Below, in pieces: positions 35,414 through 42,885 of a stretch of 64,000 nt of DNA. The first letter of the stretch is position 1, and each line of letters starts with the position of its first letter. Made by a program: the position numbers and the translations under genes. The notes under the pieces were generated by a model that saw nothing but the letters and a program-made list of their open reading frames with translations, did not search any database and had not been told where the DNA came from. The DNA comes from an uncultured Winogradskyella sp. (GTDB taxonomy: Bacteria; Bacteroidota; Bacteroidia; Flavobacteriales; Flavobacteriaceae), in the NCBI GenBank assembly GCA_913055905.1, contig CAJXLB010000003.1, positions 233,632-297,631 of the forward strand. Direction: 5' to 3'.

Positions 35414-37468
35414 ATGGCGTATCTTTTAAAGGCTAGTATCGTTATTGCCGTATTCTTCTGTATTTATGCTGTATTTCTTAAACGGGAAACCTTTTTTCAG
35501 CAAAACAGATGGTTTTTACTATTGGGACTGCTGGTTGGGACAACGCTACCGCTTGTGGTAATCCCAATTGAAGTGCCAGTAGAACCCGTAAATTTTAATG
35601 AAAGTTTTACGGTGGTTGAAACACCAACTGTCATTGACCAGACCGAACCCGCCGAACAACCCATAAACTGGCTATCCCTTTTATCTCTGTTATATGGTTT
35701 AGGCTTACTTTTCTTTATTGGTCAATTCCTTCTTCAATTTGGTTCTTTAGTGCTATTGCTACTTAAAAATCCAAAACTGAAAGATGGCATCTACACTTAT
35801 GTGATTGTAAAAAACAACATTTCGCCCTTTTCATTCTTTAAATGGATTGTTTACAACCCAGAACAAATGGATAATGAGGAGGTTCAACTTATGTTAACCC
35901 ATGAAAAGGTTCATGTAAATCAACTACATTCTATAGATATTATCTTGTCGCAACTTGCTTGCACCCTATTTTGGTTTAATCCTTTAATGTGGTTGTACCG
36001 TAATTACATTCGGCAAAATTTAGAGTATATAGCCGATTATGAAACACAATTCGCCACCACGGATTCAAAAACCTACCAAAAACTTTTACTTAAAACCAGT
36101 ATTGCAAATCAACACGAATTTCTCACTACAAATTTTTATAATTCATTAATCAAAGAACGAATAGTTATGTTACAAAAATCAAGATCACAAACTAAAAAGC
36201 AATGGCGCTATTTTCTTATTCTACCACTCTTAGGTGTCGTACTCCTGAGTATGAACACCAAAGAAGTCTATGTAGAAAAGGAGCCTATTGAAAAAGTTGA
36301 AACCTCAACAACCTATCAAAATCCTGAGATTGAAATCATCTTCACAAAATCTACCACAGATACTCAGCTCGATGAGATTGAAGACGAACTCAAAGCCAAT
36401 GACATTTCGATGAAGATCAAAACACTTGAGCGAAATGACAAGGGCCTAATAACCTCCATAGATGTCGATTTTAAAACGCCAAACGGTTCAGCTAATTATG
36501 TCATTATGAATGAGGATGGCATTTCGGACTTTTATTTTAGAACGTCTAAAGACGGTAGTTTTGGTGTTGGCGCAGTCAATACTAAAGAAAAAATTATCAT
36601 TACATCTATTGACTCAGGCTATAGAGATTCAAATGAAAAAGAATCATCGGACACAATCCAGCCCAAATCATCCAATGCTATTATTTTTAAAGAAGAAGGT
36701 GAAAAGATGCATAAAATTATCATGAAGGAGGGCTTTAATGGTAATGTGGAAATAGTCAAGGGTAAAGTCCTTTTCAGTGGTGATGACGATACAAACGTTA
36801 TTATAAAAACAGATACCTTTTTCGTTGAAACGGATAAAAATGCAACTAAGCAATTGCAAAACAAATTCAAATTTCAATTAGATGACGCCCAAAAAGGAGA
36901 AGATTATGATATTAAATTTATTGAACGTAATTCTGGCAAACGCCCATTATTCATAATCAATGGTAAGGAAAAAGACGAAAGCACTTTCAAAAGCCTAGGT
37001 TCAAAAAATATTAAAAGTATGACCGTGCTTAAAGATGAATCGGCAATGACATTATACGGTGAAAAGGGTAAGAATGGTGTCATTATAATAGAAACCATAG
37101 AACCTATAGATGACAAACAAAAATCTAAATGGATCGTAAGAACAGAAGTAAATAGTATTTCATTTACGGATGATGAAGATGATAGTAAAAATGCAACCTT
37201 AGCTTACATCTCAAAGTATACCTCAGATGATATCCTAAAGAAAAACAGAGCGCTTCTCGAAGAGGTTGGACTAAACGTAAAATACTCTAAAATAAGACGA
37301 AACATAAAAGGTGAAATCACCAGAATAAAAATTAGTATTGAAGATGGTAAAGGGGCAGAAAGTTCGGCCACATGGAAAAACAATGATGGTATTCCCGGTC
37401 TTGAGTATGGAAAATCCGAAGGTGTTTTAATTGCCAGAACAAGCAAACAGAGTTTTAGTCAAAATTAA
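35414..37468 (+). CDS. M56/BlaR1-type membrane metallopeptidase with C-terminal plug-like domain
   Basis: A 684-residue protein. Membrane helices at the start (about 1-20, 35-54, 80-110 and one near 270) frame a zinc protease domain with HEKVH (H163, E164, H167). There is no penicillin-binding sensor domain. The periplasmic tail is long and Lys/Asp-rich, with a segment (about 510-560, FIINGKEKDESTFKSL then SAMTLYGEKGKNGVIIIET) that matches the TonB-dependent receptor plug pattern. That arrangement occurs in Bacteroidota. It pairs with the upstream repressor as a signalling module; the signal is unknown. Confidence 0.85.
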   Translation: MAYLLKASIVIAVFFCIYAVFLKRETFFQQNRWFLLLGLLVGTTLPLVVIPIEVPVEPVNFNESFTVVETPTVIDQTEPAEQPINWLSLLSLLYGLGLLFFIGQFLLQFGSLVLLLLKNPKLKDGIYTYVIVKNNISPFSFFKWIVYNPEQMDNEEVQLMLTHEKVHVNQLHSIDIILSQLACTLFWFNPLMWLYRNYIRQNLEYIADYETQFATTDSKTYQKLLLKTSIANQHEFLTTNFYNSLIKERIVMLQKSRSQTKKQWRYFLILPLLGVVLLSMNTKEVYVEKEPIEKVETSTTYQNPEIEIIFTKSTTDTQLDEIEDELKANDISMKIKTLERNDKGLITSIDVDFKTPNGSANYVIMNEDGISDFYFRTSKDGSFGVGAVNTKEKIIITSIDSGYRDSNEKESSDTIQPKSSNAIIFKEEGEKMHKIIMKEGFNGNVEIVKGKVLFSGDDDTNVIIKTDTFFVETDKNATKQLQNKFKFQLDDAQKGEDYDIKFIERNSGKRPLFIINGKEKDESTFKSLGSKNIKSMTVLKDESAMTLYGEKGKNGVIIIETIEPIDDKQKSKWIVRTEVNSISFTDDEDDSKNATLAYISKYTSDDILKKNRALLEEVGLNVKYSKIRRNIKGEITRIKISIEDGKGAESSATWKNNDGIPGLEYGKSEGVLIARTSKQSFSQN

Positions 37469-37472
37469 TACT

Positions 37473-37505
37473 AAAGGTGACCTTGTAATGAGGTCACCTT
37501 TTTTC
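37473..37505. terminator. terminator between the M56 and endonuclease genes
   Basis: Stem AAAGGTGACCT / AGGTCACCTTT with loop TGTAATG and a T run. Confidence 0.85.
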
Positions 37506-39463
37506 TATTCAATAATCAACTTTCTTATCACGAACGAATTACCATCTTTGATTTTTAAAAGATAGAGACCTTTGGTCAGTGATAACGGTAAAGGTTGAGG
37601 AATACTATCGTAACGAGCCACTTGTCTTCCATCCGTAGACATGATGTACAATTCAGCATTATCACTTAAATTAGAGATGAAGACATTATCTTTTGCCGGA
37701 TTAGGGTAAAGACTGATCTTAGACTCCATATTTTCTGGAATACTTAGTGATTGCAACCAGGTTTCCCCAACATTATCGCCCCAAATATATTCCACTAGCA
37801 AAGGCTGGTCTATAAACGGATTCCTATTTCGTTGCCATTCATAAACGATATTATTTCTATTCATCTCAAAATCGTCTGGTGGATCATTACGATGCCAGTC
37901 CAAAATAGTAGCCAAATCTCCAAGCTGCCCAACCGTATCGGGAAACCCATTGACCACTTCCAGACCATTGTAGCGTATTTCCATGTAAAGCACACTTCTT
38001 GCAACATCGCCTCTAAAGCTTCCTAAGGTTCCGGTTGGCCCGACATATTCTCCATAATGTTGGTTTCCCCTAGAACTATTTTCTGCGGCATCGGCTGCTC
38101 TAAGCGCATGTGCATCAGAATTACCGTGACGTAACGAATCGGCTTCAGTGGTCCAAAAAATATCGATACCATCTGCTATTTCGTCTTCTTCAATATCATC
38201 AAAACCTCCTCTAGACCTTGGGAAGGTGTGCTCCCTATTCCATTTTCCTGCACTATTGCTTCCGGTTTGCAAATCGAGCTTAGGACGACCTTCTTCTGTA
38301 TAAACCAACCAAACCTGATTGCTGTTTTCAGGGTTTTGGTCGGCCTCTAGTAAAATATCAATAACATCTGCATAAGTCTGCGCTCTTACCTCATTAGGAT
38401 CGGCGATAATATCTTGAAGAGCCTGCCTCAAAGCCACATCCGAAAGCCCATCTAGACTATCGTAATAACCGTTGGGCTGCGTGCTTTGCACTTGTCCAAA
38501 GGTCGGGTTTATTGGCGTACCCCAAGGTGCAACGGTAAAATCGTCATCTATTACCCTAATTTGAACATTATTGTTCCCAGGCACTACAGGTTCAACCAGA
38601 TTCACAAATCTAATCTCAAGCACCTCATCCCCTTCATCATTGGTATCATTAATCAAAGTTATGGTCGTGGTAGCCGAATTTTGGCCACTTGGAATAATCA
38701 GTGTTGTATTTCCACTGAAATCTGAAGTATTAAATCCGCCATTGTTTAAGCTAATTTCAACATTTAAATCTGACGGTACATTAGACGCCGCAGTTACGGT
38801 AATATCAAAGGTATCACCCTCGTTATAGGCGATATTATCCACAGAAATGGTTAGCGGATTAATGGGAATTCCCGAACCGTCATTTTCTTCTCTTGGTGTT
38901 GGAGGTCCAGATGCGTAGGATTCGTTATTACTCCCATCTAAGAACCGCTGTATAGATCTTGGATTGGCGTTAGTACCATCATCATTATATTGCACCGTTT
39001 CACCCATTAAGGCTAAAAGCTGTGTGTCGTCACTGTCATTCGTGCCATAGACCAAAGCATCAACTAAATTTGTGGTTGTCGCCAGAGTTCCTTCAGGAAA
39101 GTCTTCAACCTGAGCTTGATAAATACCAACAGCATCTGCGCCGTTTTGTATGATGTTATCTGCAAGTAAGACTTGAGGAAACGGAAAAACCTCCGACCCG
39201 CCAAGCACGAGCAGCCCGTTGTTATCTGTGTTGTAGCCATCTAAATCTATAACTAAATAGCTAGAATCACCTCCACTGCTCGATCCATTGAAAAAAACCA
39301 GAATATAGCCATCTGTTGAGAAATTAGGAATGGCCGATTTTAATTCTATAAATTCTGCCGTATCTGTACTCGGTGTATCGGGATCGAGTTCGTTTATGAC
39401 CAACTGTTGCGACCAGGCTGCTGAGCCTATTACAAACAATAGTATGAGGTAAAGTGATTTCAT
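37505..39463 (-). CDS. secreted endonuclease I with lamin-tail, Calx-beta and T9SS type A sorting domains
   Basis: A 652-residue exported nuclease. In order: signal peptide (MKSLYLILLFVIGSAAWSQ), a lamin-tail-like domain (about 20-130, VINELDPDTPSTDTAEFIEL), a Calx-beta-like region (about 190-290), the endonuclease I domain (about 305-555) with the WNREHTFPRS and SDAHALRAADA motifs of the HNH-related active site, and a type A T9SS signal (about 580-652, SLYPNPAKDNVFIS). The enzyme cuts DNA outside the cell and should leave through the type IX system. It is monocistronic. Confidence 0.9.
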   Translation of the reverse strand: MKSLYLILLFVIGSAAWSQQLVINELDPDTPSTDTAEFIELKSAIPNFSTDGYILVFFNGSSSGGDSSYLVIDLDGYNTDNNGLLVLGGSEVFPFPQVLLADNIIQNGADAVGIYQAQVEDFPEGTLATTTNLVDALVYGTNDSDDTQLLALMGETVQYNDDGTNANPRSIQRFLDGSNNESYASGPPTPREENDGSGIPINPLTISVDNIAYNEGDTFDITVTAASNVPSDLNVEISLNNGGFNTSDFSGNTTLIIPSGQNSATTTITLINDTNDEGDEVLEIRFVNLVEPVVPGNNNVQIRVIDDDFTVAPWGTPINPTFGQVQSTQPNGYYDSLDGLSDVALRQALQDIIADPNEVRAQTYADVIDILLEADQNPENSNQVWLVYTEEGRPKLDLQTGSNSAGKWNREHTFPRSRGGFDDIEEDEIADGIDIFWTTEADSLRHGNSDAHALRAADAAENSSRGNQHYGEYVGPTGTLGSFRGDVARSVLYMEIRYNGLEVVNGFPDTVGQLGDLATILDWHRNDPPDDFEMNRNNIVYEWQRNRNPFIDQPLLVEYIWGDNVGETWLQSLSIPENMESKISLYPNPAKDNVFISNLSDNAELYIMSTDGRQVARYDSIPQPLPLSLTKGLYLLKIKDGNSFVIRKLIIE

Positions 39464-39878
39464 AGGATAAATTTTAAACAAATATAACCGTTATACAGTG
39501 GCTTAAGGTTAAGCTATGTTAATTTTATCAACTTCAGCATTTCTAAAAAGATCCGGTCTTGACACTATTCACAAAAGATGAAATTCTCAAAATCAAGGGT
39601 TTTGAGCAAAAAAATCCTCTAGGATTTAAAAAAGCCCTTAAAAAACACCCTTCATTTATGACTTTTTAAAATAATAAAAGTCTATAATAGTTACATATAT
39701 TAACTTTTTTGAAGATTAAATGTAATTTTTTGATATATATTTCATTTTTTTAGTTATAAATATGAATTTAATTTCACAGATTTTTTTGAAATCGTTTGGA
39801 GGTGACTTGAGCCCTATGATATATTGAAAACTCAATCAAACAAAAACTCAAATTATTAACCTTTAAACCAAAAAAATT
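39464..39878. other. AT-rich intergenic region
   Basis: No supported gene. It carries the endonuclease promoter on the minus strand and, further right, sequence leading to a 15-codon frame (39879-39926), but I can identify no clean promoter box. Confidence 0.45.
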
Positions 39879-39960
39879 ATGATGACTCTAGCGAGACTTA
39901 TTATCGACTTTGTTCTGTCGTTTTAAACCAACAATAATGTTGCCTTAACCACCAATACCA

Positions 39961-39991
39961 AGTAAAACTTAGTTCTAGAATAAGTTTTACT
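39961..39991 (+). terminator. hairpin overlapping a promoter box
   Basis: A perfect 11-bp stem (AGTAAAACTTA / TAAGTTTTACT) with loop GTTCTAGAA. The right arm runs into the -7 box of the small gene at 40025, so it may end an upstream transcript or act as an operator. Confidence 0.45.
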
Positions 39992-39998
39992 ACTTTTG
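39991..39998 (+). promoter_or_regulatory. -7 promoter box of the 50-residue gene
   Basis: TACTTTTG is an exact TAnnTTTG match, 26 nt before the ATG at 40025. Confidence 0.55.
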
Positions 39999-40024
39999 CT
40001 CAAGATTCTTAAAATCATTTTTTG

Positions 40025-40177
40025 ATGAAACGCCGCGTGTTTAGAATGTTAGCAAAGATAAATAAGGCCATTCTTCCATCGTATTCCAAAAAAAATTTAG
40101 ACTTAAGTAAAGCGTCAAAATTGCAGCTCGCCATCATTGGATGGAGGGCTTATGTGACCAAAAACGCTCTGGGCTAA
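40025..40177 (+). CDS. 50-residue conserved basic small protein
   Basis: ATG at 40025 opens a 50-codon frame ending in TAA. The product is basic, starts MKRRVFRMLAKINKAILPS, and has a central LDLSKASKLQLAIIGWRAYV stretch. From memory such short proteins recur in flavobacterial genomes, often under the label SsrA-binding protein, which their size does not support. No function is established. An exact promoter box and a good start support it; it lies free of other genes. Confidence 0.7.
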   Translation: MKRRVFRMLAKINKAILPSYSKKNLDLSKASKLQLAIIGWRAYVTKNALG

Positions 40178-40311
40178 GAGAGAGACTAAAGATTTAGCGA
40201 TATCATCTAAGTCATAGTAAAACTGTATTTAACGACTATATTATTGAAACCTGACGATTGTCATTGAAATTTCCTTGATATAATAATAACTTCAAGGTCA
40301 AATTGATTAGG

Positions 40312-40764
40312 ATGATCACAACTCTAAACAAACAACAGTGCTCAGATGTATTAGAGCGCAATTATATTGGGTACTTGTCGTACATAAGCAACAATAGTCC
40401 GTATACAGTTCCAATCACTTACTTCTATAATCCCAAGGAAAATTACATTATCTGTTATTCTGGTATGGGCCATAAAATAAAAGCCATGCGCAAGAGTATT
40501 GACGTATCTCTCGCTGTGGCGGATATTTATAGGGCAAATAAATGGGAGTCTGTATTAGTTCATGGCAAATACGATGAAATTGGAGGCACAACGGCAAAGC
40601 ATTATCTCCATGAATTTTCAATTGGAATCAAGGACATTGTATTGGCAAGGGAGAATAAGGATTTAGATTACATCAGTGAGTTTTCCAGTAAAATATACGC
40701 CGATGATATTCCCATTGTTTTCTTAATAAGGGTTGAAGCCCTAACCGGTAAAATGAGGTCATAG
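40312..40764 (+). CDS. PNPOx-like flavin-binding family protein
   Basis: A 150-residue protein of the pyridoxamine-5'-phosphate-oxidase-like split-barrel fold. It contains the typical N-terminal half (VLERNYIGYLSY, YTVPITYFYN), the SGMGHKIKAMRKSIDVSLAV cofactor segment and WESVLVHGKYDEI. Members bind FMN or F420 and act as oxidoreductases or nitroimidazole-type reductases; the substrate is unknown. ATG at 40312 is used, as the TTG nine bases upstream is weaker. A terminator follows. Confidence 0.85.
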   Translation: MITTLNKQQCSDVLERNYIGYLSYISNNSPYTVPITYFYNPKENYIICYSGMGHKIKAMRKSIDVSLAVADIYRANKWESVLVHGKYDEIGGTTAKHYLHEFSIGIKDIVLARENKDLDYISEFSSKIYADDIPIVFLIRVEALTGKMRS

Positions 40765-40820
40765 AACCTACACTATTCAGCCTATTCTTTAATTAGACTA
40801 CGCGCAAAATCAATATAAAA

Positions 40821-40856
40821 AAAGAGCAAGTTAATTTACTAACTTGCTCTTTTACT
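40821..40856. terminator. terminator after the PNPOx-like gene
   Basis: A perfect 13-bp stem (AAAGAGCAAGTTA / TAACTTGCTCTTT) with loop ATTTAC. It also lies just past the 3' end of the minus-strand tRNA gene, so it may serve both. Confidence 0.8.
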
Positions 40857-40863
40857 ATTTTAG

Positions 40864-40937
40864 TGACCTCGACAGGATTCAAACCTGTAACCTTCTGAGC
40901 CGTAATCAGATGCGCTATTCAGTTGCGCCACGAGGCC
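40864..40937 (-). tRNA. tRNA-Arg (ACG)
   Basis: A 74-nt cloverleaf on the minus strand. Acceptor GGCCTCG / CGAGGTC, anticodon stem TCTGA / TCAGA around loop TTACGGC (anticodon ACG), T arm ACAGG-TTTGAAT-CCTGT and discriminator A. The CCA tail is not encoded. The ACG anticodon, with A34 edited to inosine, reads CGU, CGC and CGA. Confidence 0.97.
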
Positions 40938-40991
40938 GTTTTTTAGTGGGTGCAAATATAATATAAAACTTAAAATATCCCCAAACTATTT

Positions 40992-41007
40992 ATTCCAAAT
41001 CTGGAAT
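40992..41007. promoter_or_regulatory. palindrome upstream of the Crp/Fnr regulator gene
   Basis: ATTCCA-AATC-TGGAAT, perfect half-sites. It lies just before the -7 box TATTTTTG (41012-41019) of the regulator gene, so autoregulation or control by another factor is likely. Confidence 0.5.
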
Positions 41008-41011
41008 TCAT

Positions 41012-41019
41012 TATTTTTG
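41012..41019 (+). promoter_or_regulatory. -7 promoter box of the Crp/Fnr gene
   Basis: TATTTTTG is an exact TAnnTTTG match only 4 nt before the ATG. The transcript may be leaderless or nearly so. Confidence 0.5.
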
Positions 41020-41023
41020 ATCT

Positions 41024-41659
41024 ATGGTTTCAACAGAGCACTTACAAACTTTCAGCTACCTCTTTGACGAGGACATCCTCAAGGCCATAGAAAAGGTCGC
41101 CAAGGTTAAGACGTTCAAAAAAAATGACATTATCATAGACATAGGTCAAGAACTACAATACATTCCTCTTCTTATAAAAGGAAATATAAAAGTGTTAAGG
41201 GAGGATGAAAATGGGCACGAACTATTACTATATGTCTTGGAAGCTGGTGATACTTGCGCCATGTCCTTAACATGCTGTATGGGCAAATCTGCGAGTAAGA
41301 TCAGGGCCATTGCAGATGAAGCAGTCGAAGTTATCATGATTCCTATCAACGAAATGCAAAAATGGTTTCACTCTAACGATAGTTGGCGCAATTTTATATT
41401 GCAAAGCTATCAGATAAGGTTTGATGAGATGCTAGAAACCATAGATACACTCGCTTTTATGAAAATGGACGAAAGGCTCTACAAATATCTCATAGACCAT
41501 GTAAAATTATCTGGTTCCACGACACTAGAAATGACCCACCAACATATAGCAGAGGATTTAAATACCTCAAGAGTAGTTGTCTCAAGACTCCTAAAACAAC
41601 TCGAAAAAGAGAAGAAAATAGAACTTGGGCGTAACAAAATAATTATTCTTGACTTTTAG
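41024..41659 (+). CDS. Crp/Fnr family transcriptional regulator
   Basis: A 211-residue regulator with a cyclic-nucleotide-binding-fold sensor (about 10-130) and a C-terminal Crp-type helix-turn-helix (about 150-205, LEMTHQHIAEDLNTSRVVVSRLLKQLE). The sensor holds EAGDTCAMSLTCCMGKSASK, with Cys residues in the loop; there is no N-terminal FNR Cys cluster. Redox or sulfur sensing is plausible. It precedes the sulfur-transport and persulfide genes in the same direction, 53 bp away, with a palindrome between, so it probably controls them. Confidence 0.9.
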   Translation: MVSTEHLQTFSYLFDEDILKAIEKVAKVKTFKKNDIIIDIGQELQYIPLLIKGNIKVLREDENGHELLLYVLEAGDTCAMSLTCCMGKSASKIRAIADEAVEVIMIPINEMQKWFHSNDSWRNFILQSYQIRFDEMLETIDTLAFMKMDERLYKYLIDHVKLSGSTTLEMTHQHIAEDLNTSRVVVSRLLKQLEKEKKIELGRNKIIILDF

Positions 41660-41670
41660 CAAATTTGCTA
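41657..41670. promoter_or_regulatory. 14-bp palindrome between the regulator and yeeE-like genes
   Basis: TAGCAAATTTGCTA, a perfect palindrome overlapping the regulator's stop codon. The -7 box TAATTTTG (41692-41699) of the next gene follows 21 bp later. Confidence 0.5.
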
Positions 41671-41691
41671 TCAAAAAAATATCATATCAAT

Positions 41692-41699
41692 TAATTTTG
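41692..41699 (+). promoter_or_regulatory. -7 promoter box of the YeeE/YedE gene pair
   Basis: TAATTTTG is an exact TAnnTTTG match, with TTG at 41665-41667 about 24 bp upstream. The ATG is 14 nt downstream. Confidence 0.6.
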
Positions 41700-41712
41700 A
41701 AAAAAACTGACT

Positions 41713-42270
41713 ATGGATTTTATATTACAGCCATGGCCATGGTACATTAGTGGCCCATGTATTGCTATCGTGATGTTTCTTCTACTTTACTTTGGAAGAA
41801 CATTCGGCATGTCTTCCAATCTTAGAACAATGTGCGCCATGGGTGGTGCAGGAAAACGCGTTAAATTCTTTGACTTTGATTGGCGACAGTACCAATGGAA
41901 TCTTATCGTTATCTGCGGTGCTTTTGTTGGTGGGTATATCGCCCATAACTTTTTGTCCAACCCAATAGATATTGACCTCAGCGAAGCCACACGAGCCGAC
42001 TTAAACGCTCTTGGCTTTGAACACGTAGGCAAAAGCCTTTTACCTCCTGAGCTGTTTAGTTGGGATGCATTTTTTAGCTTAAAGGGATTTCTAATTTTGA
42101 TTATTGGTGGTTTTCTTGTGGGCTTTGGGACCCGCTACGCTGGTGGATGCACGTCTGGACACGCCATTACAGGCCTTAGCAGTCTCCAACTGCCATCGTT
42201 TATTGCAGTAATAGGCTTTTTTATTGGCGGTTTAATAATGATTCATCTTATTTATCCAATTCTATTTTAG
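41713..42270 (+). CDS. YeeE/YedE-type sulfur transporter, first half
   Basis: A 185-residue membrane protein with about five helices. The segment [28 protein letters not shown] is the family's conserved Cys-containing core, which binds thiosulfate or sulfane sulfur in characterised YeeE proteins. It lacks the second half of the full-length transporter, which the next gene supplies 2 bp later. Together they should import thiosulfate or a related compound. Confidence 0.88.
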   Translation: MDFILQPWPWYISGPCIAIVMFLLLYFGRTFGMSSNLRTMCAMGGAGKRVKFFDFDWRQYQWNLIVICGAFVGGYIAHNFLSNPIDIDLSEATRADLNALGFEHVGKSLLPPELFSWDAFFSLKGFLILIIGGFLVGFGTRYAGGCTSGHAITGLSSLQLPSFIAVIGFFIGGLIMIHLIYPILF

Positions 42271-42272
42271 TT

Positions 42273-42689
42273 ATGGGAAAGTATCTTAAGTTCTTCTTAG
42301 TCGGTATATTTTTTGGTATCGTTCTGGTAAAATCCGAAGCCGTATCATGGTACCGTATTTACGAAATGTTCAAGTTCCAGTCATTTCATATGTACGGCAT
42401 CATAGGAAGTGCCGTTACAACGGGAATAATCTTACTCTTGGTGTCCAAGCAGCTTAAGTTAAAAACTACGGAAGGCACGTATTTAAGGGTACCGTTAAAA
42501 GATAGAGGATTGGTGCGCTATATTTTGGGCGGCAGTATATTTGGCCTAGGTTGGGCCCTTTGCGGTGCATGTCCTGGGCCTATGTATATTTTGGTGGGAA
42601 CTGGAGTAATAACCATGCTTGTAGTTATTGCAGCTGCAATTGTTGGCACCTATGCCTATGGCGTCTTGCGCTCCAAATTACCACATTAG
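42273..42689 (+). CDS. YeeE/YedE-type sulfur transporter, second half (DUF6691-like)
   Basis: A 138-residue protein with four helices and the core IFGLGWALCGACPGPMYILVGTG, holding the conserved Cys pair. It lies 2 bp after the first half; the two are thought to assemble into one channel. Split transporters like this are common in Bacteroidota beside persulfide dioxygenases. Confidence 0.88.
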   Translation: MGKYLKFFLVGIFFGIVLVKSEAVSWYRIYEMFKFQSFHMYGIIGSAVTTGIILLLVSKQLKLKTTEGTYLRVPLKDRGLVRYILGGSIFGLGWALCGACPGPMYILVGTGVITMLVVIAAAIVGTYAYGVLRSKLPH

Positions 42690-42815
42690 TCGCTACGCGC
42701 CATCGACGATTAGAACGCCTCGGATAAGATTATTTTAAAACACCCTTTTGAAAGGATGTCTTTCTGTAACCGACTACTAAAAAACAAGATGATTCGGTTG
42801 TAAATAGAATTTTAA

Positions 42816-42833
42816 GTGTCACAATTGTAACAC
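42816..42833. promoter_or_regulatory. palindromic operator upstream of the persulfide dioxygenase gene
   Basis: GTGTCACAATTGTAACAC, an 18-bp near-perfect palindrome (one mismatched pair). It lies 19 bp before the -7 box TAATTTTG (42853-42860), about where -33 falls. The half-site resembles Crp-family sites (TGTnACA-type), fitting the regulator at 41024. Confidence 0.6.
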
Positions 42834-42852
42834 AATGAAAATCGAACTTTAT

Positions 42853-42860
42853 TAATTTTG
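42853..42860 (+). promoter_or_regulatory. -7 promoter box of the persulfide dioxygenase operon
   Basis: TAATTTTG, an exact TAnnTTTG match 25 nt before the ATG. Confidence 0.6.
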
Positions 42861-42885
42861 TGCAACTAAAAAAATTGAATGACTT

